DNA of 64,000 nucleotides from Phycisphaerales bacterium (GTDB taxonomy: Bacteria > Planctomycetota > Phycisphaerae > Phycisphaerales > UBA1924). Of this stretch, positions 24,549 to 35,400 are shown one piece after another; within the stretch, counting starts at the first letter, position 1, and each line of letters starts with the position of its first letter. The DNA is taken from positions 1-64,000 of the forward strand of contig JAJDDJ010000013.1 in the NCBI GenBank assembly GCA_029260395.1, read 5' to 3'. The notes under the pieces are model-generated. The model saw only the letters and a program-made list of their open reading frames with translations, did no database searches and had not been told where the DNA came from. The position numbers and the translations under genes were made by a program.

Positions 24549-26282
24549 ATGGCCGTTGATCCTTCTGAACTCAAGGGACGCAAGCTCGGGCGTGTACTCA
24601 GCAAGCTGGGTGTCGCTACGCGCGAGCAGGTCCACGAGGCCTTAGCGGTCCAAAAGACCCGCAAAGTCCCTATCGGTCAGCTTCTGATTGAGCTCGGCTA
24701 CGCGACCGAAACGGATGTCGCTCGTGCTCTGGCCGGACAGGCCGGCATGGCGTACGTCGATCTCGACGAGATCACGATCGAGGCCTCGACGTTCGAGGCG
24801 ATCCCCTCTGATAACGCACAGGCGTATCAGATCGTCCCCATCGAGTACAACCCCAAGGCCAAGCGGCTGAAGATCGCCCTCAAGAGCCCGAACAACTTCC
24901 GGGCGGTGGACGATCTTCGGATCCTAATGGGGCTGAGTGTAGAGGCAGTGGTCGCCGACGAGGCCAAGATCGATGCCCTGCTCGCCGAGCACTACTCCAA
25001 GCAGGAATCGGTGTCGGACGTGGTCTCGGGTCTGGCAGCCGACGACAAGTTCAAGGGGCTCGCCGATTCGAGCGGCGCCTCGATCGACCTCGATGCGGTG
25101 ATGGAAGCCTCCGAGGACAACCAGGTCGTCAAACTGCTGAACCTCGTGCTGCTTCAGGCGATCAAGGACAAGGCCAGCGACGTCCACTTCGAGCCATTTG
25201 AGTACGAGTTCAAGATGCGGTACCGCATCGACGGCGTGCTATACGAGATGGTTCCGCCACCCAAGCACTTAGGCAACGCGATCACCAGCCGCGTAAAGGT
25301 CATGGCCAACCTGGATATCGCCGAGCGGCGTTTGCCGCAGGACGGACGAATCGAACTGAGCGTCGGCGGCAACCCGATCGACTTGCGTGTCGCGGTGCTC
25401 CCGACGATGCACGGCGAGAGCGTCGTTATGCGTGTACTCGACCGCTCCAACGTCGAACTGGACCTCGACCGCGTGGGGTTCCGCCAGGACACGCTCGATC
25501 AGTTCCGTGGTTTGATCGCCAAGCCCAACGGCATCGTGATCGTGACTGGCCCGACGGGCTCGGGCAAGACGACCACGCTGTACGCGGCATTGGCGGACCT
25601 CAACGACATCAAGCACAAGATCCTTACGGCTGAGGACCCGGTGGAGTACGACATCGACGGGCTGTGTCAGGTGCAGGTGAACTCTGAGGTGGGGCTTACG
25701 TTTGCCAAGGCGCTGCGGAGCTTCTTGCGACAGGACCCAGACATCATTCTGGTCGGGGAGATTCGCGACCTCGAGACCGCGCAGATCGCGGTGCAGGCAT
25801 CGCTCACGGGCCACTTGGTGCTCACGACGTTGCACACCAACGACGCCCCGAGTTCGATCATCCGCTTGGTCGACCTGGGCGTTGAGCCCTTCCTGCTGAC
25901 GGCGACGCTTGAGGGCGTGGTCGCGCAGCGGCTGGTTCGGACGATCTGCACCAAGTGCAAGGAGTCCTACGAGCCGAGTGAAGAAGAACTGTACGAGTTG
26001 CAGATGACACGGACCGACGTCGCGGGCCGAACGTTCATGCGGGGTGCCGGCTGCGACAACTGCAACAAGTCGGGTTACAAGGGCCGGATGGCGCTGTTCG
26101 AGATCATGGAGATCGACGACGACATGCGAGACCTCATCATGCAGAACGGCAGCACCGCGGTGATCCGCGACCACGCACGCCGGCGGGGCATGCGTTCGCT
26201 CCGTGAGTCGGGCCTGATGGCGATCTACGAGGGACTCACGACCATCGACGAGGTCGTCCGCGAGACGCTCGGCGAGGAATAA
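24549..26282 (+). CDS. pilB: Type IV pilus/type II secretion assembly ATPase (PilB/GspE), second copy
   Basis: I place the start at ATG 24549 (MAVDPSELKGRKLG) with GGAGAAGGG ahead, giving 577 residues; a start at 24501 is possible. It has the same layout as the first copy (MshEN domain, linker, ATPase with GPTGSGKTT, Asp and His boxes). Unlike that copy it keeps the full four-cysteine zinc loop (CTKC and CDNC, the second followed by NKSGYKGR). The two copies therefore probably have different partners or duties. pilC follows 75 bases later. Confidence 0.92.
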   Translation: MAVDPSELKGRKLGRVLSKLGVATREQVHEALAVQKTRKVPIGQLLIELGYATETDVARALAGQAGMAYVDLDEITIEASTFEAIPSDNAQAYQIVPIEYNPKAKRLKIALKSPNNFRAVDDLRILMGLSVEAVVADEAKIDALLAEHYSKQESVSDVVSGLAADDKFKGLADSSGASIDLDAVMEASEDNQVVKLLNLVLLQAIKDKASDVHFEPFEYEFKMRYRIDGVLYEMVPPPKHLGNAITSRVKVMANLDIAERRLPQDGRIELSVGGNPIDLRVAVLPTMHGESVVMRVLDRSNVELDLDRVGFRQDTLDQFRGLIAKPNGIVIVTGPTGSGKTTTLYAALADLNDIKHKILTAEDPVEYDIDGLCQVQVNSEVGLTFAKALRSFLRQDPDIILVGEIRDLETAQIAVQASLTGHLVLTTLHTNDAPSSIIRLVDLGVEPFLLTATLEGVVAQRLVRTICTKCKESYEPSEEELYELQMTRTDVAGRTFMRGAGCDNCNKSGYKGRMALFEIMEIDDDMRDLIMQNGSTAVIRDHARRRGMRSLRESGLMAIYEGLTTIDEVVRETLGEE

Positions 26283-26357
26283 GACACGACGCTCGCGCGG
26301 TGAACGCGCGGTGAAGAGCAGTTCGAGCGGCACGACGCCGCAGACGGAGACGGGCAC

Positions 26358-27638
26358 ATGGCCACCTTTGCGTATGAAGCGCTCAACGCCTCGGGCAAGC
26401 CTCAGAAGGGCACCATCGAGGCCGCCAACTCGGACGAGGCGATCCAGCGGATCAAGGCCCAGGGCTACTTCCCTCAGGCCATCCGTGAACAGAAGGTCAA
26501 GAAGTCCGCGGTCGCCGAGAGCGGCGCGACCAAGAAGAAGCGCAAGGGCGGCGGCGGCATCTCCATCGGAGGTGTCTCGCCCAAGAACCTGACCATCTTC
26601 ACACGCCAACTCTCAACGCTGCAGGACGCGGGTCTGCCCCTGCTCCGCAGTCTGCAGATTCTCGAATCGCAGGCCAAGCCCGGGCCGCTCAAGAACACGC
26701 TCATCAACGTGTGCGAAGAGGTCGAGGGCGGCACGTCGCTCTCCGAGGCGATGGCCAAGAGCCCCAAGTGCTTCAACACGCTCTACACCAAAATGGTTAA
26801 CGCGGGCGAGATCGGCGGCGTGCTGGACATCATCCTTCAGCGACTCGCCGAGTTCATGGAGAAGAGCGAACGGCTCAAGCGCAAGATCAAGGGCGCGATG
26901 GTCTATCCGATCGTCGTCATCGTCGTCGCGGCGCTCATCATGACCTTCATCATGGTGTTCATCATCCCCAAGTTCGAGGTCATCTTCATGGACTTCGGCG
27001 TGGCGCTGCCGGGCATCACGCTCTGGCTCATCAACACCAGCCGATGGGTCGCGGGCAACGGGCCGGGCCAGATTCCCTTCCAGGGCGGTCTGATCCTGGG
27101 CGGCGCCGCGTTCCTTTCGATCGTGTTCTGGAAGCTCATCCGCAAGGCCGGTCCGGGCCGGGCGGTCACCGACCGCCTGCTGGTCATCGCTCCGATCTTC
27201 GGCAAGCTCATCCGCAAGACCACCATTGCTCGCTTCACCCGGACGCTCGGCACGCTTATCAGCGCGGGCGTTCCCATTCTTGAAGCCGTGACCATTACCG
27301 CGCAGACCTCAGGCAACGCCGTTTATGAGAAAGCCCTGATGAAGGTTCACGACTCGATCCGCGAGGGCGAGTCATTCGCTGAGCCGCTACGCCTCAGCAA
27401 GACGTGCGACCCCATGGTCGTCAACATGATCGACGTCGGTGAGGAGACGGGCGAGCTCGACGCGATGCTTATCAAAATCGCCGACAACTACGACGAAGAG
27501 GTCGATGTCGCCGTCGGCGCGCTCGTCAGCCTGCTCGAACCGCTGATGGTCGTGGGTCTGGGCGGAATGGTCGGCACGATCGTTGTCGCCATGTTCATGC
27601 CCCTCGTAGCCATGATCGAGTCGCTCCAGGGCGGTTAA
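26358..27638 (+). CDS. pilC: Inner-membrane platform protein PilC/GspF
   Basis: This 426-residue membrane platform couples the cytoplasmic ATPases to pilin assembly. GGAG lies eight bases before the ATG. The N-terminal part (FAYEALNASGK) is followed by two GspF domains (FTRQLSTLQDAGLPLLRSLQ near 80 and FTRTLGTLISAGVPILEAV near 300). Membrane segments lie around 185-210, 235-255 and the C-terminus (VVGLGGMVGTIVVAMFMPL). A Lys/Gly-rich stretch near 55-70 is a linker. It is placed directly after the second pilB. Confidence 0.95.
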   Translation: MATFAYEALNASGKPQKGTIEAANSDEAIQRIKAQGYFPQAIREQKVKKSAVAESGATKKKRKGGGGISIGGVSPKNLTIFTRQLSTLQDAGLPLLRSLQILESQAKPGPLKNTLINVCEEVEGGTSLSEAMAKSPKCFNTLYTKMVNAGEIGGVLDIILQRLAEFMEKSERLKRKIKGAMVYPIVVIVVAALIMTFIMVFIIPKFEVIFMDFGVALPGITLWLINTSRWVAGNGPGQIPFQGGLILGGAAFLSIVFWKLIRKAGPGRAVTDRLLVIAPIFGKLIRKTTIARFTRTLGTLISAGVPILEAVTITAQTSGNAVYEKALMKVHDSIREGESFAEPLRLSKTCDPMVVNMIDVGEETGELDAMLIKIADNYDEEVDVAVGALVSLLEPLMVVGLGGMVGTIVVAMFMPLVAMIESLQGG

Positions 27639-27669
27639 AGCCCCGGTCTTTGGGAAGGAACCCCGCAAG

Positions 27670-28569
27670 GTGCATTCGACCTGTTGTCATTCTGAGTCGC
27701 CGGCTACTGCCGCCACGCGTGCGCACAGCTCTCGTCCGGGCTTCACGCTCATCGAGATCCTTGCTGCGCTGCTCGTCATCGCGCTGCTCATCGGCATCCT
27801 GTCGGTCGGGTTCACGGCGTTGACGCGTCAAGCCAACAGCTCGGCGACCTTGCAAGACCTGACCACCATCCGCAATGCGGTCACCCACTTCAAGAACGAG
27901 TTTGGCTTCCTGCCGCCATTGGTCGTTGATGGGTCCGGCGATCGCGTCGACCGTATGGACATGCCCGTGCCAAGCATCGATGTCTACGACTACCTGGACC
28001 GCGATGCGGGTGATGCCGCCACAGCCGCGGCCTATCTCCGCAACGAGTCGCTCACCGAGCCCGCTGAGCAAGACCGCTGGAGCGTGTATTCCATCGCGTA
28101 CTACCTCGCCGGCGCTCTCGACGCTTCGATCGACGGCGTCGAGGGTGTGGGCTACCGCAAGCCCCGCACCGACGGCACGTTCGAGGCCCGTGGCCGGGAG
28201 TACGTGCCCGCCCTCGATGCGGGCACCGGCGGCGGAGTGGAGCTCCGCCAGCGCGGCGACGACCTGACCGAGGGCGATGTCGTCGTCGTTGACCGCTTCG
28301 GCACGCCCTACCGGTACTACCGCTGGCTGCACGAGGAAATGATCGGCTCGCAGGCCGACCTCAACATCCCGGCAATTCTCGGGAGCCCGGACGACAATCC
28401 GGAGCTGCTCAGCGCGCAGTTCGCGATCGTGTCTGCTGGGCGCAACATGGTTTTCGGGACCGAAGACATCATGGAGTTGCGCACCGCACTGAATTCCGAC
28501 TCCAGCGACTCTGACGCGATGGTGCGTGCCGCCGCCGCGGCGGACAATGTGGTGGAGGTGGGCAAGTGA
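27670..28569 (+). CDS. Prepilin-like protein (GspG/major pseudopilin type)
   Basis: This 299-residue protein starts at GTG 27670, with AAGGA ahead. After a basic leader comes the prepilin cleavage motif PG/FTLIEI with Glu5, then a hydrophobic helix (LAALLVIALLIGILSVGF). The body is acidic, with a GspG-like calcium/substructure pattern (NAVTHFKNEFGFLPPL, then YRYYRW). It is processed by a prepilin peptidase not present in this window. It overlaps the next prepilin gene by four bases. Confidence 0.85.
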   Translation: MHSTCCHSESPATAATRAHSSRPGFTLIEILAALLVIALLIGILSVGFTALTRQANSSATLQDLTTIRNAVTHFKNEFGFLPPLVVDGSGDRVDRMDMPVPSIDVYDYLDRDAGDAATAAAYLRNESLTEPAEQDRWSVYSIAYYLAGALDASIDGVEGVGYRKPRTDGTFEARGREYVPALDAGTGGGVELRQRGDDLTEGDVVVVDRFGTPYRYYRWLHEEMIGSQADLNIPAILGSPDDNPELLSAQFAIVSAGRNMVFGTEDIMELRTALNSDSSDSDAMVRAAAAADNVVEVGK

Positions 28570-29660
28570 ACCGCGGCTCGCTGCGACATCCCGGCCCGGC
28601 CGTCCGCACTGGCTTCACACTGATGGAACTCATCGTCGTGATGGCCGCCATCGTCCTGCTGCTCGCGGTCGCGGTGCCCTCGTTTACTGCGATGATCGCC
28701 TCCCAGCGCCGCTCGCTCGCACAGACGCAGCTCCAGAGCGCGATCGTGGGGGCCCGTACGCTCGCGTTGCAGCAGTTCCGGGGCACCGACACCGCCGCCG
28801 TGTTCACCTTCGAGCCCAATGGCCGACTGACCATCGTCGCGTGCGTGCAGGTCGGCAGCATCCCGGATGTGAACGATCCCGCCCTCTACGGCGGCCTCGG
28901 CATGCCGGATCTCTCCCTGATCGTCGAGCGTGATGTGTTCGTGCCCGAGCCTTCTGTGCAGCCGGTGTCGCTGCCGGGCGGCTGGATGCTCCGCGGTCTG
29001 GTCACAGATAATGATCCCAACGCCCAGTGGTTCACCAACGCGCCTGTTGGTCGAAGCAACTGGGTTTTTCCCGAGACCGGGTTCTACGACCAACTCGTTC
29101 AGCTCGACGGTGACAACCGGCAGACGTTCATGGTCCGCTTCGAAGGCGGCACCGGGCGGGTCAAGTTCGATGTGACCGAGGCGCTCGTGCTGTTGCGTCG
29201 ACCATCAGTCGCAAAGCGGGCCGGCGACGAGATCGCGCTGTTTGATGCCGAGGATCCCGCGAGGTTCATCCGCACCCGTCAGGCCGATCCATTGTTTATG
29301 AGTCTCGAACCACGCCCAACCGAAGACCGCGCTTACATGCTCGGCAACACTTCCGGCGACACCGTGCTCGCCAAGCCGGCCTGGGCGTTGGCTCTGTACC
29401 GCGAGCGTGACCTAGCCATCGCACTGGGACTGGAAGGCAAGACGGGCGTCACTGGCTCTCTCTACCCCGACCTTCTCTCTCCGAAGCCTGATCCCGGGTT
29501 CGACCTTGCCCAAGCATCCGACTGGCTCGAGACGGGTGACATCACGGGCATGACCGAGTTCGGGGCTGCGGCTCCGGGCGCTCTGCTCTTCGCGTTCAAT
29601 CGCGCCGACGGCTCGCTGGTCGATCTGATCGAAGCCTCACAGGAAGCGAGCGCCCCATGA
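28566..29660 (+). CDS. Prepilin-like protein (FimT/GspH type)
   Basis: This 364-residue protein starts at GTG 28566 inside the previous stop (GTGA). Its cleavage motif is TG/FTLMEL with Glu5, and the hydrophobic helix is IVVMAAIVLLLAVAVPSF, close to FimT/GspH minor pilins (VPSFTAMI). The body has a Gly-rich part with arginine-rich strands. It is probably a minor pilin starting the fibre; the large size is unlike the usual 150-200 residue GspH. It overlaps the next gene by four bases. Confidence 0.82.
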   Translation: MNRGSLRHPGPAVRTGFTLMELIVVMAAIVLLLAVAVPSFTAMIASQRRSLAQTQLQSAIVGARTLALQQFRGTDTAAVFTFEPNGRLTIVACVQVGSIPDVNDPALYGGLGMPDLSLIVERDVFVPEPSVQPVSLPGGWMLRGLVTDNDPNAQWFTNAPVGRSNWVFPETGFYDQLVQLDGDNRQTFMVRFEGGTGRVKFDVTEALVLLRRPSVAKRAGDEIALFDAEDPARFIRTRQADPLFMSLEPRPTEDRAYMLGNTSGDTVLAKPAWALALYRERDLAIALGLEGKTGVTGSLYPDLLSPKPDPGFDLAQASDWLETGDITGMTEFGAAAPGALLFAFNRADGSLVDLIEASQEASAP

Positions 29661-30652
29661 CCATCCGTCGCGCCTTCTCACTCATCGAGGTGCTCATCGC
29701 CGTCACCGTGCTGGCTCTTGGCCTGCTCGGCTTGGCAGCGGTGTTCCCCGTGGTCGTCGGCCAGCAGCGCGATGCCTCCAACGCATCAGCAGGCGAGGCC
29801 GTGGTCTCGAGCGTCCGCGCGTACCTCAATGGGCACGAGGTGCTCAACACCAACAACCGAGGCTGGGGCGCGGTTAACCAGTCGATCGGCACGACCGGTC
29901 GCATGTGGGTGCCGCTCACCGATGCTTCTGATCCAGCTCTGCCCACGACGTGGACCGCAGCAAGCGGCACGGACATCATCATCCCGCTGAGCGAGCGTCT
30001 GTGGCCCGCTTCGAGTGCTGTGCGCCAATCTGGCCCCCGCTTTGTGTGGGACATGGCAGCGCTCGCACCGAATGAGAACTCGCCGTTTTTCGATGATGTC
30101 GGCCTCGTGCGCGCTGCTGTGTTTATCAGGCCCGTCGATGCCAACATCCGCGACCGCGCCAACCCGGACGACACGCCATGGAACCTGCTCACGGGCTCCA
30201 TGCCACCCCGCGTGCCGATCGCTGAGGACATGGACGGCGTGCCGACGCGCAACGGCGACCCCGGCACCAGCGGTGCGTACGCGGAGCTATTCAGCTTCGA
30301 TGCCGAGGTGTACGACTACAACACCGAGGGCGTTTGGTCTTCCGGTGATCGCGCCGATGCGATCCTCATCACTGGCATTACCGACAACGTGGGCCGCTCC
30401 ACTCGCCAGGCCGAGGCGCTGCTGAGTATGCCCGGCCAGCGCTTCATCGACCGCCACGGCAACGTGTACCGCGTCACCGCCAGCAAGCCGATCGCCGGCG
30501 GCGTGCTGATCCGCATCGATCCGCCCGTGCCTCACACGGTCGCACGAAGCGACGACAACGAGAACGACATCAGCACCGACGACATCAATCCCTTCCTGGC
30601 CTCGTCCGTGGCCCCGGTGGCCGACCCGATCGTGCTGGAGATCCGCCCATGA
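29657..30652 (+). CDS. Prepilin-like protein (PilV/GspI type)
   Basis: This 331-residue protein starts at ATG 29657 (ATGA overlap). The leader is short (MTIRRA), and the mature end FSLIEVLIAVTVLALGLLG matches PilV/GspI. The residue before the cleavage point is Ala instead of Gly, which processing enzymes tolerate less well. The body is acidic, with a few repeated Asn/Asp-rich loops. It sits in order with GspG, H, I and J type genes, so it is likely a minor pilin of the same tip complex. Confidence 0.82.
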   Translation: MTIRRAFSLIEVLIAVTVLALGLLGLAAVFPVVVGQQRDASNASAGEAVVSSVRAYLNGHEVLNTNNRGWGAVNQSIGTTGRMWVPLTDASDPALPTTWTAASGTDIIIPLSERLWPASSAVRQSGPRFVWDMAALAPNENSPFFDDVGLVRAAVFIRPVDANIRDRANPDDTPWNLLTGSMPPRVPIAEDMDGVPTRNGDPGTSGAYAELFSFDAEVYDYNTEGVWSSGDRADAILITGITDNVGRSTRQAEALLSMPGQRFIDRHGNVYRVTASKPIAGGVLIRIDPPVPHTVARSDDNENDISTDDINPFLASSVAPVADPIVLEIRP

Positions 30653-32343
30653 CCCGCCGCTTCGCCGACCATCGCAGCGCGGGCTTCTCGGTGATCGAGT
30701 TGATCGTCACGATTGGCGCGATCGCGCTGATTTCTGTGGGCATCGCCAAGATATTCCAGACCGTGGGCGAAACCGTCTCGGGAGGGCGCCGTGTGAGCGG
30801 CTTTACGCAGGCCGCGGCCACGCTCGAATCCCAAATCCGCCTCGACGTCCAGTCCATGACCCGCGACGGGTTCATGGTGATCCACCACCAGCGCACAGCG
30901 ACAGGCATCCTGCTCGCGCCGGGCACGCCGGGCCCGAGGCCTCGCCGCATCGATGAGTGGATGTTCTTCGCACGCGGCGACTACGCAACCACCCGCCCGA
31001 CGGTGTTGCCCGATCCGGATGTGCCACCGCGAGTCGCTACCGCCACCGAGGCCCGTTTCTACTACGGCCACGGCGCGAGCTACGCCGCCGCCACCGAGGG
31101 CACTCGCTACCAGTTCCCCGCGCCTTACGACGGCGACACCCGGTTCCCGGCTCGGGCCGAGTCCATGCTCGGCGGAGTGCGTGGGCCCAACGAGTACGCA
31201 TCCGACTGGAACCTGCTCAGGCAGGTCACGCTCTTGGTCGATCCGATCAACCGCCCGCTTATGCCCGATAGCGCCGGTGGCACGCCCCCCAACATGGTCA
31301 GCCTGCCCCCTGAGTACCGCGACAGCGAATACCAGATCGCCTACCAGCCCGCCGCAGGCAGCATCTTCAAGGCCTTCGCCCAGCGGGGCACCAACGACCT
31401 CACGCAGGGTGACATGCCCCAGGTGTTCTACTCGAGCGGGAGCGTTCAATCGAAAGAACGCCCGGCGTTTGCATCTGGCATCGTCGATATCGCTGCGACC
31501 AGCCTCGAAGAAGTCCGCGACACCGTGATGGACGTTGGCGGCACCCTGCCCTCGGGTACTGGCGCCAACTCTGGAACCGACGGCCACCCGCGAGCCATCG
31601 TGGGCGGCAACGACAGCCGGCCGCTCGCGGACCCGCTACTCATGGCAAACGCGGTTGACGATGACGCGAGCGAGGTGCTCCTCAACAGCGGGTTCCAGCC
31701 GTGGACTTCTGCCGATGCGGGCGACCTGCCGTTCATGCACGCATGGATGCGCGATGCGCTGCCCGCGTATTCGTCCACACTTGCTGACGATCCGCAGGTA
31801 GGCCAGCGTGTTCGGGCCGAGCCGCTTTCGCCCGATCTGCTTGAGACCGCATTTGCAAGCTCAAGCGATAAGGCGTACTTCTTCGCCGATCAGGTCGCGC
31901 TCACCGGCAGCATCCTGCTGCCGCGTTGCACGGAGTTCATCGTTGAGTGGTCCTTCGGCGAGGTACTCAACTCTGGCCAGATCGTCTGGCACGGCGGGTC
32001 GAGCGCCAACAACTTTGCGGCCTACAACGGCGGGCTTACGGGCAATCCGCAGGTTCAGCACGTCACCCTCTACACCAAGTCCGACGGCACGCTCGGCAGC
32101 CACCCGGTGCCGACCGAGTTGATCCACGACGCGGAGTCATTGCTGGGCGCCAATAACAACGAGCTCTACAGCTATTTCGGCTACTCCGACCCGACCTACC
32201 AGCCCGCCACACCGGGCGTCGATCCCGCGAGCATCCCGTGGGCGTGGCCCAAACTCATCCGCATTACGGCGACCTTCGCCGATGCGCTGGACCCATCGAT
32301 CGAAGAGAGCACACAGTTCATCGTCGAGGTGCCTCAGCAGTGA
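30649..32343 (+). CDS. Prepilin-like protein (PilW/GspJ type)
   Basis: This 564-residue protein starts at ATG 30649 (ATGA overlap). Its cleavage motif is AG/FSVIEL with Glu5, and the helix is IVTIGAIALISVGIAKIF, as in PilW/GspJ. It is far longer than the usual 200-300 residues, with a large extracytoplasmic part. The order G, H, I, J, K in this cluster supports the assignment. A 104-base gap with a short tandem repeat separates it from the GspK-like gene. Confidence 0.8.
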   Translation: MTRRFADHRSAGFSVIELIVTIGAIALISVGIAKIFQTVGETVSGGRRVSGFTQAAATLESQIRLDVQSMTRDGFMVIHHQRTATGILLAPGTPGPRPRRIDEWMFFARGDYATTRPTVLPDPDVPPRVATATEARFYYGHGASYAAATEGTRYQFPAPYDGDTRFPARAESMLGGVRGPNEYASDWNLLRQVTLLVDPINRPLMPDSAGGTPPNMVSLPPEYRDSEYQIAYQPAAGSIFKAFAQRGTNDLTQGDMPQVFYSSGSVQSKERPAFASGIVDIAATSLEEVRDTVMDVGGTLPSGTGANSGTDGHPRAIVGGNDSRPLADPLLMANAVDDDASEVLLNSGFQPWTSADAGDLPFMHAWMRDALPAYSSTLADDPQVGQRVRAEPLSPDLLETAFASSSDKAYFFADQVALTGSILLPRCTEFIVEWSFGEVLNSGQIVWHGGSSANNFAAYNGGLTGNPQVQHVTLYTKSDGTLGSHPVPTELIHDAESLLGANNNELYSYFGYSDPTYQPATPGVDPASIPWAWPKLIRITATFADALDPSIEESTQFIVEVPQQ

Positions 32344-32368
32344 CCTCGGCAAAGCAATGGGCCCGCGA

Positions 32369-32392
32369 GTTGGGATGCAAGTTGGGATGCAA
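32369..32392. repeat. Two-copy 12-base tandem repeat
   Basis: GTTGGGATGCAA occurs twice in a row (32369-32380 and 32381-32392) in the gap before the GspK-like gene. It precedes the likely ribosome site AAAGGAG, so slippage here would change the length of the leader and not the protein. Confidence 0.6.
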
Positions 32393-32446
32393 GTGGGGGA
32401 ACGAGCCGGTCTGGCCGCGACCAAAACCGCGGCGGCAAAGGAGCGT

Positions 32447-35400
32447 ATGAAGATGGCAGCCAATGGGGGAATATTCACACAACGACGCGGCTCTTTCTTG
32501 GTCGCCGTGGTGGCGATTCTTTCGCTGCTCGCGGTGCTCACGATCGTCTACGTCACCGTCGGACGCACCGATGCCCTGCTCAGCGCCGCTGTGCAGCGTA
32601 AGAGCGAGCGAGGGCATCCTGAACTGGTGATCCGCGACCACATTCTGAGAATTATCGCCGACGACGTGACCGAGCCCGTGGACCCTTCCGAGGTCGAAGG
32701 ATCGAGTGTCGAGCAACTGCTGATCCGCGAGGCGTGGGATTACCCCTCAACCGCGTACTACGCGACGTTTTACAACCCGTTTACGGGCATTGTCGAGCGC
32801 CGGCCGGTAACCGTCGGCGGCGATGAGGCCGATGTCGCGTACTTCCTGCCCACAGGCGAGATCGTCATCCGCGACGGCATGAACGAGTACATCGTCGGCA
32901 CGGGAACCGATCCGTGGCTTTCCAGCACGGAACCGACCTGGCTTGACTTCGCGGGCGACTGGACCACCGCCAACCCTGAAGACTACCCACGCCGTCGGGT
33001 TGACATCCCTCAGATATCCAACGTCGCGCCCGACGGCGCGTTCGTCAACCTGTTCAACCTTCGCGCACAGCAGGCGGGCTTCGATGCCACGCCGTCGCAG
33101 ATGCGCGGTGACACCGGCAACAACACGGGTCTCACTCTCTACAACCCAGACAACCTGACGGACGGTGTGAACGATCGGGGCATCGACACAGACTACGGCT
33201 ACACCATTGGCTCCAACTCCGACCAGAGCTATGAGGCCGAGACGAAGCCCTTCTACTGGTCGTCTCGCCAAGTCGGCGCGCATCGTCCTGCTGGAGGGGG
33301 CGACCCGCATTTCGGACCAGGCGATGCCCTCTACTCGCCCTACCAGTGGGCCGATGCCGACGGCGATGGCGCGTTCGATGCACGCTGGTTCGAACTCGTC
33401 ATCGACCGCGAACCCTCACCCGAGAACGACAACTGGACCGACATCTTCACCCGCCAGGGCGATCTCCGCTACTTCTTCGCCGTCACCGTCCGTGACCTGT
33501 CGGCGATGGTCAACGTGAACACCGCAACCGATGGCACGCTCGGCTCCGCGCTGGTCGAGCCCGACGGCCTCACGCCCGCGCACATCGACCTACGCCGCCT
33601 CCTCACGCTCGTCGATCAATCGCGTGATGGTGTGCTGACCGCAGCGGGCTTGGGCTCGTACGGCTCGCTCTCCGACGGCAGCACCGACAGCTACAGCCTG
33701 TACACCGAGGCTGAAGCCTTCGAGCTGGGCGATCGCGCCTACGACGCGCTGCGGCTGGCCATCAACGAGGGTGCCATGCCCGGCGTGCTTGATGGAGGCG
33801 CGGCGGGCAACCCGGGCTACGAGGCGGTCGTGCTCACAGTGGGCGGCGATCCTGACAACGTGGACCGCGAGTTCTACTTTGACAGCTACTACGGCGGCAA
33901 CGGCACTGGCCGCACCGACCACTACCGCACCATCGCCTCGCTCGACCCGAGCGCGGGCAGCGTGTGGGACTCTGCGAACAATCAGTACCGTTCCTCGCCG
34001 TTGTTTGGTCTGGATTCGCTCGCCGAGCTGCTCACGTTCCGCCGAATCAACGATCCGTCCACCGCGTCCCGCCTCGAAATGGCCTTGCACGCGCGCGGCG
34101 ACTTCCCCGCAGCCGATCCGCAGGCCGGCTTTGGCCCGCTTCGGTCCGACCGTCGCAAGGAATCGGCACCGTTCTACAACGCGACGGCTGGCGATGCTGC
34201 CGCACGCTCCGACCAGTTCCTCGCACACTCCATCTGGGATATCCGTGGCCGTCTCACCACACTTAGCGGCCACCGCCCGCTGTACGGTGCAGACCTGATT
34301 CTGCCGACTCAGCTCAGTGCGGCCGACTTGATCGGACCGCAACGACGCGCTGCTAGTACGCAACTCGTCGACATCGACACACGGACCCCGCTGGACCGCG
34401 CTCTGCTCACTGACCCCGAAGCGCTGTTCCAGATCTACGCCGATGGCCTGCTGCCCTGGTCCGACCTGCCCGGCGCGTGGAGCGCTCCGGTCTACGCCAC
34501 GCTCGCGTACGCCGGGAACATTCATGGCCGGCTTTACGGTCCTGAGCTTGCGCTGCGTAGCTCGGCGCACCTTACGGTCAACATGGTGGACATCGCCGAC
34601 ACCGACGATGTGCCCACCCGCCGAACTGTGCTGGTGGATGAGTCCTACCGGGCCGATCTCGAAGCCGGCGCAGGACGCGAACCGGCGTACCCGTACATCC
34701 TGCTGGACCTCAACAACGCCGACCCCAATACCGGCAGGCTCGATCCCGGCGGGGGCGGGTTGATCGACCCCACCGGGACGTACGGCCGTGCGATCAATGT
34801 GTTCGGCATCGAGGCCCAGCCGTTCATAACCATGGCTGGCACGATGGCGGTCTATGCCGACGCGACCACCGCCGGCGGCGGCAACGTGGAGAAGGCCGCC
34901 CCGGGCCCCATGCCTCCAACCGGGCCCGCCAACGCGCTGATCCCCGACCTCGATTCCACGTTCAGCGCGTCAAACGCCGACTTTCTCTTTGAAGCGATCG
35001 CGGTCGAGCTCACCAACCCGTTCGATGTTCCGATCGAGCTCGCTGGCGACACGACCACAAACGGCGGTTTTGATTACTACATCCAGTTCGGCGATCTGTA
35101 CTTCCGCATCGCTGCGCACGACCGGGTCTTGCCCGAGACCGGCACGCGCAGCGTCTTCACGCTGGATCCGGGCCAGAGCCGAACCGTCTTCTGCATGAGC
35201 CAGACTCCAACGGAGGTGGTCACCAAGCTGAAGTCCTCCAGTGCCGGCGCGGTCACGCCACTGAATCTTGACGCATGGATCACCGCGCAATTCGGTGCCG
35301 ACGCGGCGCTTATGTGGCCCATGGGCACTGCTGCGGGCACCACGGTTACCCCCGACCTTGTCGACGGCACGCCACTCGTCTCGACAGACATCCCCTCGTC

